Part shown: positions 17,126-25,650 of the stretch, one piece after another
Layout: each line of letters starts with the position of its first letter
Position numbering within the stretch: position 1 is the stretch's first letter
Assembly (NCBI GenBank): GCA_022825945.1
Contig: JAJDVS010000090.1
Span: 1-46,589 of the forward strand
Source: Pseudomonadales bacterium
GTDB lineage: Bacteria > Pseudomonadota > Gammaproteobacteria > Pseudomonadales > Pseudohongiellaceae
Direction: 5' to 3'
Length of the DNA stretch: 46,589 nucleotides
The notes under the pieces: generated by a model
The model's database searches: none
What the model saw: the letters and a program-made list of their open reading frames with translations, nothing else
Told to the model about the DNA's origin: nothing
Translations under genes and position numbers: made by a program

Positions 17126-18559
17126 TCAACTCCGATTCTGGCGCTTTTGCAGGCGGCGCCTGCGGGCGATCCGACGCGGGTCCAATCGTTGTTCGTCCCT
17201 GGCATAGGGATTGTCATCGTTACGCAATTCGATCCGGACCGCGAGCCCGACAAGCTCCAGGGCGTCGCGAAAACTGTTTTGCAGGTAGCGCCGGTAATGC
17301 CCCGGCAGTTTGTCGAGTTGCTTGCCGTGGATCACGACGCGCAGGGGATTGTGCCCTCCCAGGTGGGCATAGCGCAATTTGATGCGGCGGCCCTGGGATA
17401 ACGGCGGCGGGCTTGCGGCGACGATTTGCTCGAGCATTCTGGTCAGCGCCGCCGTGGAAACGCTCTTGCGCGAGGACTGCCAGGCGGCGTCCACGGATTG
17501 GTACAGATTGCCGACGCCGCTGCCGTGCAGCGCGGAAATGAAATGGCGCTGCGCAAAATCCACAAACCCCAGGCGGCGGTCGATTTCGCGCTTGAACCAT
17601 TGTCTGCGATGTTCTTCGAGCCCGTCCCACTTGTTGCACGCCAATACCAGGGCCTTGCCGGTTTCCACGATGTGGCCGAGCAGATGCAGATCCTGATCCA
17701 CCACGCCTTCGCTGGCGTCGATGAGAAAAACCACCACATCGGATTCGGCGATGGCCTGCAGCGACTTGATGACCGAAAATTTCTCCACCACGCCCCGGGT
17801 CTTGCCCCGGCGGCGTATGCCGGCGGTGTCGATGAGGGTGTAGGCCCGACCCTGGCGCCGGAAAGGGATTTCGATGCTGTCCCGGGTGGTGCCGGGCTCG
17901 TCGAAAACCAGCACCCTGTCTTCGCCCAGCATGCGGTTGACCAGGGTGGATTTGCCCACATTGGGGCGCCCGATGAAACTGATGCGGGTGGCTTCCGCCC
18001 CGGTCGGGGGGATGTCCTGTGCGGATGGCGGGTGGGTGTCCCGGGCTGGCGCGTTCGGGGATTGGGCGACGTCGATGGCGGCGAATGCTTCGCGGATAAG
18101 GGCCTTGACGCCGGTTCCCTGGCTGGCGGCAATGGCGAAAACGGCTGCGGCGCCGAGTTCATGGAATTCCGCCCGGGCCTGGTCCGGGTCTAGGCCGTCG
18201 GTCTTGTTCGCCACCACAAGGCAGCGCTTGCCCCTTTCCCGCAACCGCTGGTGAATGCGGCGGTCTTCCGGGGTCAACCCGTCCCTGGCGTCGAGGACGA
18301 ACAGCACCAGGTCGGCTTCCTCGATGGCCAACAGGGCCTGGGCGACGACTTCCCGATCAATGCCTTCGGCATGACTGCTGATGCCGCCCATGTCCACTGC
18401 GAGAAACTGCCTGCCGTCGAGTTCGCCCGCGCCGTACTGCCGGTCCCGGGTCAATCCGGGAAAATTGATCATCAGGGCGTCCCGGCTTGCGGTGAGTCGA
18501 TTGAAAAGGGTGGATTTGCCGACGTTGGGGCGACCGGCAATGGCGATTACGGGTTTCAT
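17126..18559 (-). CDS. der: Ribosome-assembly GTPase Der (EngA)
   Basis: The 477-residue product has tandem GTPase domains and a C-terminal KH-like domain and acts in 50S subunit maturation. The two P-loops are both GRPNVGKST, at about residues 9-17 and 198-206. Switch motifs include FPGLTRDRQYG and EPGTTRDSIE; G4 motifs are NKTD and NKWD. The first G3 motif reads VDMGGIS, where DTGG is usual, and the second DTAG is normal. The linker (ARDTHPPSAQDIPPTG) is Pro-rich. The KH domain ends in RIELRNDDNPYA and a basic tail. It is last of the conserved housekeeping block, 161 bp after bamB, with a cruciform and a G tract between them. Confidence 0.96.
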   Translation of the reverse strand: MKPVIAIAGRPNVGKSTLFNRLTASRDALMINFPGLTRDRQYGAGELDGRQFLAVDMGGISSHAEGIDREVVAQALLAIEEADLVLFVLDARDGLTPEDRRIHQRLRERGKRCLVVANKTDGLDPDQARAEFHELGAAAVFAIAASQGTGVKALIREAFAAIDVAQSPNAPARDTHPPSAQDIPPTGAEATRISFIGRPNVGKSTLVNRMLGEDRVLVFDEPGTTRDSIEIPFRRQGRAYTLIDTAGIRRRGKTRGVVEKFSVIKSLQAIAESDVVVFLIDASEGVVDQDLHLLGHIVETGKALVLACNKWDGLEEHRRQWFKREIDRRLGFVDFAQRHFISALHGSGVGNLYQSVDAAWQSSRKSVSTAALTRMLEQIVAASPPPLSQGRRIKLRYAHLGGHNPLRVVIHGKQLDKLPGHYRRYLQNSFRDALELVGLAVRIELRNDDNPYARDEQRLDPRRIARRRRLQKRQNRS

Positions 18560-18596
18560 TTGGCAATAGTACCAACTGACACCGGTCGCTTTCCGT

Positions 18597-18645
18597 CGGT
18601 AACTGAATCCTTTCCCGGCTTGCGCCGGGCCCCTTTCAGTTACCG
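18597..18645. promoter_or_regulatory. Nested hairpin in the bamB-der gap
   Basis: Outer stem CGGTAACTGAA (18597-18607) with TTCAGTTACCG (18635-18645), 11 perfect pairs. An inner stem CCCGGC/GCCGGG (18614-18619, 18624-18629) has a four-base loop. There is no T tract, so a classic terminator is unlikely; RNA processing, attenuation or a repeat remnant are possible. Confidence 0.6.
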
Positions 18646-18691
18646 CCGCGCTCCCTATGTGGAAAGTTTAGCTCCTTACATGGCAAATGAT

Positions 18692-18706
18692 GGGGGGGGG
18701 GGGGGG
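18692..18706. repeat. Homopolymer of 15 G
   Basis: An uninterrupted run of 15 G (15 C on the coding strand of the operon), 14 bp past the bamB stop, followed by further G-rich sequence. It is non-coding. It may be hypermutable or an assembly error. Confidence 0.9.
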
Positions 18707-18720
18707 TGAGTGGGTGGGGG

Positions 18721-19911
18721 TCAGTCGATGGCCAGGGCCATGAGGGTTCCGCTGTTGCCGTAGACGATGAGGCGGCCGTTGGCGGCGAGGAGATTGGCGC
18801 GGACGCCGTCGCTGTCGATTCGGCTGCGGCCTACGATGCGGCCGTCGATTTGGGAAATGACGTGTACATAGCCTTCGAAATCGGCCACGGCGAGATAATT
18901 GCCGATGGTTCGCGGGCCGGTCAGGGCGCGGTGGGAAAGGTCCTCATTGGTCCAGACGATCTCGTTGCTGTTGTCGCGCACGGCGACCACATGACTGTCG
19001 TCCGAACTGTAGTAGATATTGCCGAAACCCTGGTCGAGGCCATGGTAGCTGGAAGCCTCCATGCCCCAGACGATGCGGCCGGTGGCGGTGTCGAAAGCCA
19101 TCACATTGCCCTGGTAGCTTGAGGCGAGCACGCGGTTGCCGTCGAGTTGCAGGTCGCCGTCGGCATCGATGACGCGCTCGATGTCATAGCGGCCTTCAGG
19201 GATTGCGATGCGCTCTTCCCAGCGCCAGATGCCGTCTTCGGCGGCCACGGAAACCAGGGTGCCGTTGCTGAAACCGGCGATGACATATCCCTGGGGGGTA
19301 ATCACGGGTCGATTGGTGCCCCGCAGGGTCAGGGCCGGCAGGGTGGTTTCGTAGATCCAGCGGCGCGAGCCGTCGGCGGCGTCCAGGGCGATGAGCTTGC
19401 CGTCCACGGTCTGGGCGACCACCACATCGCCATTGGTCTGGGGCGGCGACAATACCTCGCTGGTGACCGCGCCGCGCCAGAGTTCCTCGCCGGTGAACTG
19501 GTTGAAACTGATGACCTCGGCATTGGCGGTGCCCACGAGCACGAGGCCGTTGCCGGCGCCGACGCCGCCGGTGATGGCTTCATCGTCGAGCCGGGTGCGC
19601 CAGATCACATCGCCGGATTCGAGTTCCAGCCCATAGACGTTGCCGTCTTCGCTGGCGGCGAAAATGCGCTCGCCGTCGATGGCCGGGGCCAGTTCAAAAT
19701 AGTCGCTGCCCTGGCCGTTGCCGATGCCCGCGCTCCAAACCCGGCGCAGGGCGACTTCGGTTTCGATACTCTGCAATTCCGCCGGCGGATTGACTTCCTC
19801 GTCGGCAAACCAGGTGGCGGGATTCAGATTGACGATGGAACAGCCGGAAAGAAATAGCAGCGCAAGCGGCGCCAGTCCGGCTTTCGTGACTGGCTTCCAG
19901 GTGCATTTCAT
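18721..19911 (-). CDS. bamB: Outer-membrane protein assembly lipoprotein BamB
   Basis: The 396-residue product is a lipoprotein of the BAM complex that helps insert beta-barrel proteins, including TonB receptors such as those in this window. The lipobox is LFLSGC (Cys near residue 24). An eight-bladed propeller follows, with blade motifs VYGLELESGDVIWRTRL, VISFNQFTGEELWRG, LIALDAADGSRRWIY and VMAFDTATGRIVWGM. It lies in its canonical place, 10 bp after yfgM and upstream of der. Confidence 0.95.
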   Translation of the reverse strand: MKCTWKPVTKAGLAPLALLFLSGCSIVNLNPATWFADEEVNPPAELQSIETEVALRRVWSAGIGNGQGSDYFELAPAIDGERIFAASEDGNVYGLELESGDVIWRTRLDDEAITGGVGAGNGLVLVGTANAEVISFNQFTGEELWRGAVTSEVLSPPQTNGDVVVAQTVDGKLIALDAADGSRRWIYETTLPALTLRGTNRPVITPQGYVIAGFSNGTLVSVAAEDGIWRWEERIAIPEGRYDIERVIDADGDLQLDGNRVLASSYQGNVMAFDTATGRIVWGMEASSYHGLDQGFGNIYYSSDDSHVVAVRDNSNEIVWTNEDLSHRALTGPRTIGNYLAVADFEGYVHVISQIDGRIVGRSRIDSDGVRANLLAANGRLIVYGNSGTLMALAID

Positions 19912-19921
19912 GACAGCGCCC

Positions 19922-20584
19922 TCATTCCCGGCCGCCGAGATTTTCCAGCTTCATGCGCAGGCCATCGCTGATGGAGCCGGCGTCCCGGGCCGCGAGCCAG
20001 GAGTCCCGGGCGTCCTCGGGGCGATCCAGGGCAAAATAAACATCGCCCCGCAACTCATGAAAGCCCGGCTCGAAACTACGCGGGTCAACGCTGTTGACAA
20101 GCTCCAGCGCGCGCTCAGGCTCGCCCCGGGCAAGAATGACCCGGCCAAGCCGCAGGCTGGCGGCGAGTACAAGGCCTTCGTCGGCGGGCTGGAGAAAGCT
20201 TGTGCCGGGATTGTCCACCACCCATTGCAGCATTTCCTCGGCGGCGGCGAGATCACCCTGGCGAACCGACTGCTGGGCGCCGTACAACGCTCCGTAACGC
20301 GCATACATGGAACTGGCGTGATCGGCGCGCAATTGCCCGGCAAGTTCGATGATCCGCCCGGAGTCGGGCTCTTCGACCGGATCCTCGGGCTGGGCGGCAA
20401 GCAGAATTTCCTCGTACAGGTCCGACGCCGCGGCGCGGTCGGCGCTGCCGGACTGCTGCCAGAAACTCCAGCCGCCATAGCCAGCCGCGGCAAGGACGGC
20501 GACAAGCAGCAGGGTTTTGCCGTATTCGTCCCACCAGCGCCGCAGCGCTTCCAGGTTCTCTTCTTCAGCGGCGCTGATTGCCAC
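19922..20584 (-). CDS. yfgM: YfgM-like inner-membrane TPR protein
   Basis: The 220-residue product begins with the family N-terminus EEENLEALRRWWDEYGK, followed by one membrane helix (about residues 24-43) and a periplasmic TPR domain. In E. coli YfgM works with PpiD at the Sec translocon exit. The position between hisS and bamB is conserved in gammaproteobacteria and supports the call. Confidence 0.92.
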   Translation of the reverse strand: MAISAAEEENLEALRRWWDEYGKTLLLVAVLAAAGYGGWSFWQQSGSADRAAASDLYEEILLAAQPEDPVEEPDSGRIIELAGQLRADHASSMYARYGALYGAQQSVRQGDLAAAEEMLQWVVDNPGTSFLQPADEGLVLAASLRLGRVILARGEPERALELVNSVDPRSFEPGFHELRGDVYFALDRPEDARDSWLAARDAGSISDGLRMKLENLGGRE

Positions 20585-20617
20585 GTTCCGCTCCTGAATG
20601 CCGAATCAAACAGCACA

Positions 20618-21922
20618 TTATAAATCCTGTCTTGCCGGCGGTGAAAGCGACAGCAATTCGCCCACCGCGGCGAGGCATTGATCCCTTGTGACCATGCGCG
20701 GCTCGAAACGTTCATCCAGCGAGCGCAATTTCACTTCCGCCGGTGGGCCGCCCTCCCCGGCTTCCATGACCACAAGCACATCGGCCCGGAGTTCGTAGGC
20801 GCGCTTGACCTGCTGGGCGTATTTGCCGCCGCCGCACTGGCAGATGATGCGTCTTGCGGGGAAGGCTTCCCGCAGGCGGCGGGCGAGGTCCTGGGCGGCT
20901 GTGGTTGCCGGGCCGAGAACGACAATGCAGACGTCCGCGCGAAATTGCGCCTCAGGGGGAATCCGGCCCAAGGTTTCCAGCAACAGCGCCAGCCTTTCGA
21001 TGCCGATGGCGAATCCCGCCGCCGGCGTGGGCCGGCCACCGAGCTGGGCCACAAGCCCGTCGTAGCGGCCGCCGCCGCACACGGCGCCCTGGGCGCCGAG
21101 AGCATCGGTGGTCCATTCGAACACGCAGTAATTGTAGTAATCCAGACCGCGCACCAGCGAGGGATTCTCGATATGGCGGATTCCCGCGGCCCGCAGCAGT
21201 TCCTTGAGCGCCGCGTAATGGGCGACGCTTTCCAGACTCAGATACTCCGCCATGGCCGGGGCTTCGTCGGCCACCTTGCGGGTGCCGGGATGCTTGCTGT
21301 CGAGCACGCGAAAGGGATTGCTGTGAATCCTGCTCCGGACGGCGGCGTCGATTTCATCGGCCCGGGACAGCAGGTACTCGCCGAGCGCCTCGCCATAGCG
21401 TTTGCGGTCGTCGGCACTGCCGATATTGTTCAGTTCCAGATTCAGCTTGCCGCCGAGCCCGAGCCGGCGCCAGTATGCGGCGGACAATTCGATGACTTCG
21501 GCGTCGATATCCGGGCCCGCCATGCCAAAGGCTTCCACGCCGAACTGGTGGAACTGGCGATAGCGGCCCTTCTGGGGGCGTTCCCGGCGAAACATGGCGC
21601 CCTGGTACCAGAGTCGCTGCTGCCGGTTATAGAGCAGGCCATGCTGCTCCGCGGCCCGCACACAGCCCGCGGTTCCTTCGGGGCGCAGGCTGATGTGATC
21701 GCCGCCGCCGTCCTCGAAACTGTACATCTCCTTCTCGACGATATCGGTTACCTCGCCGATGGAGCGGCGGAAAAGCCGGGTCTGTTCAATCAGGGGAAAG
21801 CGGATTTCCCGGTAGCCGAAGGAGTCCACCGTGGCGCGGAAACTGTCCTCGAGATGCTGCCAGAGGGAAGTCTGGTCGGGAAGTATGTCATTCATTCCCC
21901 GGATCGCCTGCAATCTGGCCAT
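20618..21922 (-). CDS. hisS: Histidine-tRNA ligase
   Basis: The 434-residue class II synthetase starts with the typical IRGMNDILPDQ. Motif 2 lies in QGAMFRRERPQKGRYRQFHQ, the histidine-specific loop is LVRGLDYYNYCVFEW, and motif 3 is in AAGFAIGIERL. The C-terminal anticodon-binding domain contains ADVCIVVLGP and ADVLVVMEAG. It is 15 bp after ispG and 33 bp before yfgM. Confidence 0.97.
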   Translation of the reverse strand: MARLQAIRGMNDILPDQTSLWQHLEDSFRATVDSFGYREIRFPLIEQTRLFRRSIGEVTDIVEKEMYSFEDGGGDHISLRPEGTAGCVRAAEQHGLLYNRQQRLWYQGAMFRRERPQKGRYRQFHQFGVEAFGMAGPDIDAEVIELSAAYWRRLGLGGKLNLELNNIGSADDRKRYGEALGEYLLSRADEIDAAVRSRIHSNPFRVLDSKHPGTRKVADEAPAMAEYLSLESVAHYAALKELLRAAGIRHIENPSLVRGLDYYNYCVFEWTTDALGAQGAVCGGGRYDGLVAQLGGRPTPAAGFAIGIERLALLLETLGRIPPEAQFRADVCIVVLGPATTAAQDLARRLREAFPARRIICQCGGGKYAQQVKRAYELRADVLVVMEAGEGGPPAEVKLRSLDERFEPRMVTRDQCLAAVGELLSLSPPARQDL

Positions 21923-21937
21923 GATGCGGGCGAACTC

Positions 21938-23050
21938 TCAGGCGCTGGCGATGAGGTCTTTGGCGGCGGCCTGCTTTTCCGCCACCCGGCGCCGGACCAT
22001 GGACTCAAGTTCGTCGAGCAGATTCTCGTTGCTGACCTTGTGGTCCGGGGAACCGTCGAGATAGGCCATGTTCGCGGGGCTCGCGCCGGTAAGACCGACT
22101 TCGGCCTCCCGGGCTTCGCCGGGGCCATTGACGATACAGCCGATGACGGCCACGTCGATAGGGGTAGTGATATCTTCCAGCCGCGTCTCGAGCTCGTTGA
22201 CGATGCCGATCACATCGAAATTCTGCCGCGAACAACTCGGGCAGGCCACCAGATTGACGCCCTTGTGCCGCAGGCCGAGGCTTTTGAGAATGTCGAAACC
22301 CACCTTGATTTCTTCCACCGGGTCCGCCGCCAGGGAGACGCGAATGGTGTCGCCGATGCCTTCCATCAGCAGGGCGCCCATGCCGATGGCGGATTTCACC
22401 GTGCCGCCGCGCTGGCCGCCCGCCTCGGTAATGCCGAGATGGAAGGGATTGTCGATCTGGTCCGCAAGGCCACGGTAGGCGGCCAGGGTCATGAAGACTT
22501 CGGAAGCCTTGAGGCTGATCTTGAAATCCCGGAAATCGAGCTTGTCGAGAATATCGATCTGCGCCAGGGCGGATTCGATCATGGCCTCGGCGCTCGGCTC
22601 CCTGTACTTTCGCAGCAACGCCTTGCTCAGGGAGCCGGCATTGACGCCGATGCGCAGGGGGATTCCCTTGTCCCCGGCGCTGCTGACCACGGCGCGCACC
22701 CGCTCCTCCCTGCCGATATTGCCCGGATTGATGCGCAGGCAATCCACGCCATACTCCAGCACCCGCAGGGCGATGCGGTAGTCGAAATGAATATCCGCGA
22801 CCAGGGGCAGGCGGGTGCTGGCGCGAATCTCGCGAAACGCCTCGGCGGCGTCCATGGTGGGCACCGATACCCGCACGATGTCCGCACCCACGTCTTCCAG
22901 GCGCCGGATTTGCGCCAGCGTCGCCTCCACATCGCAGGTTTCGGTATTGGTCATGCTTTGCACGGTGATGGGCGCATCGCCGCCCACGGGCACGTTTCCC
23001 ACCATGATGCGGCGAGTCTCGCGGCGCTGGATTTCATTTGCCGTCTTCAT
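21938..23050 (-). CDS. ispG: 4-hydroxy-3-methylbut-2-enyl diphosphate synthase (flavodoxin)
   Basis: This 370-residue iron-sulfur enzyme carries out the penultimate step of the MEP isoprenoid pathway. The N-terminal TIM barrel opens with [20 protein letters not shown]. The 4Fe-4S ligands are in [11 protein letters not shown] and [10 protein letters not shown] in the C-terminal part. Its ATG overlaps the rodZ stop (23047-23050), indicating coupled translation. Confidence 0.97.
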   Translation of the reverse strand: MKTANEIQRRETRRIMVGNVPVGGDAPITVQSMTNTETCDVEATLAQIRRLEDVGADIVRVSVPTMDAAEAFREIRASTRLPLVADIHFDYRIALRVLEYGVDCLRINPGNIGREERVRAVVSSAGDKGIPLRIGVNAGSLSKALLRKYREPSAEAMIESALAQIDILDKLDFRDFKISLKASEVFMTLAAYRGLADQIDNPFHLGITEAGGQRGGTVKSAIGMGALLMEGIGDTIRVSLAADPVEEIKVGFDILKSLGLRHKGVNLVACPSCSRQNFDVIGIVNELETRLEDITTPIDVAVIGCIVNGPGEAREAEVGLTGASPANMAYLDGSPDHKVSNENLLDELESMVRRRVAEKQAAAKDLIASA

Positions 23051-23541
23051 GACCCCGGGTCTCCTTCATTTTTGCCTATGGCGGCGGGAACCAAGCCTAG
23101 GGAGGCGCCGAAAGCCTGCCAGGCCCACCAGCCGCTGGCGCCGATGATTGCGATGAGAATCAGGATGATCAGCAGCAGGAACCAGTTCTGGCTGAACTTC
23201 GCCGGTTGCTTTCGCGCCGGCCCCAGGGCGCTCTTTTCTTGCGCTGAAGTGTGACGATAGCAACCGCCGACCTCGGCGGGGTCAAGCCCCACCAGCAGGG
23301 CATAGTTTTTCAAATAGCCCTTGACGAAAACGTCACCCGGCAAATTGCTGTAGTCATTGGCTTCCAGCGCCCGGACGTAGTATTCGGTCAGGTGCAGCCG
23401 GTCGGAAATCTCGAATACGCTCATACCCAGCTTTTTCCGCGCCTCGGCAAGCATTGCGCCGGCGCTCGCCGGTTGCGGGGCTTCCATGGCGGTCTCTTCC
23501 ATCTGCCCTTCGTCCGTGGGCCCGACTTCGTCAATCTGCAT
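23047..23541 (-). CDS. rodZ: Short RodZ-like protein (HTH plus one membrane helix)
   Basis: RodZ links the MreB cytoskeleton to the cell-wall machinery. This 164-residue protein has the N-terminal helix-turn-helix domain ([20 protein letters not shown], then [23 protein letters not shown] in part) and a membrane helix at about residues 120-140 ([21 protein letters not shown]). It ends about 20 residues after the helix. The periplasmic beta domain found in full-length RodZ (usually over 300 residues) is missing. The gene overlaps ispG by four bases and the upstream TPR gene by 11. The name follows domain and position; whether it supports cell shape cannot be told. Confidence 0.82.
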   Translation of the reverse strand: MQIDEVGPTDEGQMEETAMEAPQPASAGAMLAEARKKLGMSVFEISDRLHLTEYYVRALEANDYSNLPGDVFVKGYLKNYALLVGLDPAEVGGCYRHTSAQEKSALGPARKQPAKFSQNWFLLLIILILIAIIGASGWWAWQAFGASLGLVPAAIGKNEGDPGS

Positions 23542-24376
23542 CGATCAAATTCCGGTAAGCGCGATACTCAACTGTCTCGGGGTACAGTGTACCGAGAATC
23601 GAACCAAATTCCTCTACCTGATCGCGATTCCCCGCCTGCAGGGCAAATTCGGCGCCGACGAAAAGAGCTTTCGGGCCCGGTTCCCGGCCCTGCTTTTCCA
23701 GCATGGCGAGATGTTTGGCAAACAGTTTGCGGGCTGCGGCAAGATCGCCGCTGCGCCGATGCAGCAATGCCAGCTCGAGGGATGCCACGGGAAGTTCGCC
23801 ACAAGTTTCCAGTGCGGCGGCAAAGGCCTCCCCCGCTCCCTGCCAATCCTCAAGCAACAGGCGGGAACGGCCGAGATTTTCCAATGCCCAGGCCCGGCCG
23901 GCGTAGGCGGTGTCTGCGACCGCGGCGCGGAATTGAGCGGCGGCTTCCCTGGCGCGGCCCCGGGAAAACAGCAGCGCTCCGTAATTGTTGCGGATGGCGG
24001 AATGGTCCGGCGCCAGTGCTATAGCGCGTCGGTAATGGTTTTCAGCTCGTTCGGGCTCGGCGCTGGCCACGGCAAGCAGGGCAGCGATGTGATGGCTTTC
24101 CGCGGGGTCGGCGCCAAGGTTTCGGGCATGGTCGAGATGGCGTTCGGCGGCGCCGAAATCGCCGGCGTTTAGCCAGGCTTTGGCCAAGGCGAGATAATCC
24201 CCCGCGGCGGCATCCCTCGAATCCGTGGATAACGGTCCCTGCACCGGAGAGGCCGCGCAGGCGGCGAGTGCCGCGGTGACCAGGACGCCACGCAGTGCCC
24301 CGCCAATGAGATTCCGGGACCGTGCGCGGGATGACGGAAATGCCCGAGCGCGGGATGATAGCCTCGCCTCCATCAT
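23531..24376 (-). CDS. PilW/PilF-like TPR lipoprotein (type IV pilus biogenesis)
   Basis: The 281-residue product has a hydrophobic signal and lipobox LAAC in VLVTAALAACAASPVQG, then TPR repeats (AAERHLDHARNLGAD, AENHYRRAIALAPDHSAI, REAAAQFRAAVADTAYAGRAW in part). The rlmN-pilW-rodZ position and domain plan match PilF/PilW, the pilotin for the secretin PilQ. The start is uncertain: residues before the signal are unusually Arg/Ser-rich (EARLSSRARAFPSSRARSRN) and are encoded by repeat-like DNA. ATG 24376 or 24373 is possible; an in-frame ATG at 24427 overlaps the rlmN stop but reads through the repeat. The native start may have been overwritten. Confidence 0.78.
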   Translation of the reverse strand: MMEARLSSRARAFPSSRARSRNLIGGALRGVLVTAALAACAASPVQGPLSTDSRDAAAGDYLALAKAWLNAGDFGAAERHLDHARNLGADPAESHHIAALLAVASAEPERAENHYRRAIALAPDHSAIRNNYGALLFSRGRAREAAAQFRAAVADTAYAGRAWALENLGRSRLLLEDWQGAGEAFAAALETCGELPVASLELALLHRRSGDLAAARKLFAKHLAMLEKQGREPGPKALFVGAEFALQAGNRDQVEEFGSILGTLYPETVEYRAYRNLIDAD

Positions 24377-24420
24377 TCCGCGCGCAGTCGCAGAATCTCC
24401 ATGGGACGGCACTGCATGAG
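24371..24420. repeat. Half copy of the 155-bp palindromic element
   Basis: TCATTCCGCGCGCAGTCGCAG, quoted here as TCATTCCGCGCGCAG plus TCGCAGAATCTC, matches the left arm of the MITE-like element. It is followed by a degraded centre and GCATGAG. Related strings (CGCGGGATGACG, CGCGGGATGATA) continue to about 24315. It covers the translation-start region of the PilW-like gene. Confidence 0.65.
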
Positions 24421-24423
24421 CAT

Positions 24424-25605
24424 TCACCGGGCTTCTCCTTCTCTTGCGGCAGCTTTTCGGGACTGGCCACCGAGGCCGGCGATCAGATTGTTTTCCATGA
24501 TGCCGGCCTGCTCGCGCCGACGGTGGCGTTCGCTGCGCCGGGTCTGGTCGCGCACGGCGCCCACGAGCTGGCCGCAGGCGGCGGCGATTTCATCGGCCCG
24601 GGTGGTGCGGACGGTCACCGTATGGCCCGCCTGTCGCAGAATCTCGCGAAAATTGCCCAAGGAACTGCCGCTGGGGCGGCGATACTCCGAAGCGCTGAAT
24701 TCATTGAATAGTATGAGATTGATCTTGCAGGGAAAATCCCGAAGCAGGGCGGCAAGTTCCCGGGCGTGCCGGCGGTGGTCGTTGACGCCGCGGATCAGGG
24801 TGTATTCGATCAGCGGCAGGCGTTTTTCGCCGAGGCCGGCCATGTAGTTCCGGGCGGCTTCCAGCAGGGCGGCAATGGGATACTTGCGATTGAGCGGCAC
24901 GAGCTCATTGCGCAGTTCGTCATTGGGGGCGTGCAGGGAAATCGCCAGGGCGGCGTCGGTGCGCCCTCTCATGCGCTCGATGCCGGGCACAACCCCGGCG
25001 GTGCTGATGGTGACCCGTCGTTTGGAAAGACCATAGGCCAGATCGTCGAGGAGGAGATCCACGGCGTCCATGACATTTTCGAAATTGAGCAGGGGCTCGC
25101 CCATCCCCATGAACACCACATTGGTCACCCTTGCTTCGGCTCCCGGCGCAAAGCTGTCGAGTTCACGCCGGGCAAGCCAGATCTGACCGATGATCTCGGC
25201 GGCGGTGAGATTGCTGTCAAAGCCCTGTTTGCCCGTGGCGCAGAAACTGCAATCCAGGGTACAACCCGCCTGGGAAGAGATGCAGATCGTACCGCGGCCG
25301 CCCTCCGGGATGTGGACCATTTCCACTGAACTGCCGCTGGCGGTCCCCAGCACCCATTTCACGCAGCCGTCGCCGGCGTCATGACGGCTGCGCAGTGGCG
25401 GCGGCTCAAGCCGGGTTTCCCGGGCGAGACGCTCCCGGCAGGCAAGGCTTATGTCGGTCATGGCCTTGAAATCGAGTTCGCCGCGCTGGTGGATCCAGCG
25501 CAGAATCTGGCGGGCGCGAAAGGGCTTCTCGCCCATGCCTTCGAGCAAGCTGGACAGCTTCGCCGGGCTGAGCCCGAGCAGATTGGGCCTGACGGCCTGT
25601 GTCAT
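24424..25605 (-). CDS. rlmN: Dual-specificity 23S rRNA/tRNA adenine-C2 methyltransferase RlmN
   Basis: The 393-residue radical-SAM enzyme methylates A2503 of 23S rRNA and A37 of some tRNAs. The cluster motif CTLDCSFC spans residues 115-122. VVFMGMGEPLLNF and ISLHAPNDELRNELVPLNRKY are family signatures, and the second catalytic Cys is probably in AAACGQL. The C-terminus is extended by a basic tail (RRSERHRRREQAG and beyond). ATG 25605 gives the usual N-terminus. The 268-bp inverted-repeat element separates it from ndk. Confidence 0.95.
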   Translation of the reverse strand: MTQAVRPNLLGLSPAKLSSLLEGMGEKPFRARQILRWIHQRGELDFKAMTDISLACRERLARETRLEPPPLRSRHDAGDGCVKWVLGTASGSSVEMVHIPEGGRGTICISSQAGCTLDCSFCATGKQGFDSNLTAAEIIGQIWLARRELDSFAPGAEARVTNVVFMGMGEPLLNFENVMDAVDLLLDDLAYGLSKRRVTISTAGVVPGIERMRGRTDAALAISLHAPNDELRNELVPLNRKYPIAALLEAARNYMAGLGEKRLPLIEYTLIRGVNDHRRHARELAALLRDFPCKINLILFNEFSASEYRRPSGSSLGNFREILRQAGHTVTVRTTRADEIAAACGQLVGAVRDQTRRSERHRRREQAGIMENNLIAGLGGQSRKAAAREGEAR

Positions 25606-25650
25606 CGGCGAACCTCGATGCTTCGCACCGCGACTGATGTGCTGTCCCGA

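Noticed and set aside
20678-23254. Long plus-strand open frame opposite hisS and ispG
   Set aside because: It is the antisense shadow of two clear, conserved genes; high GC keeps opposite frames open. The translation has no recognisable domain.
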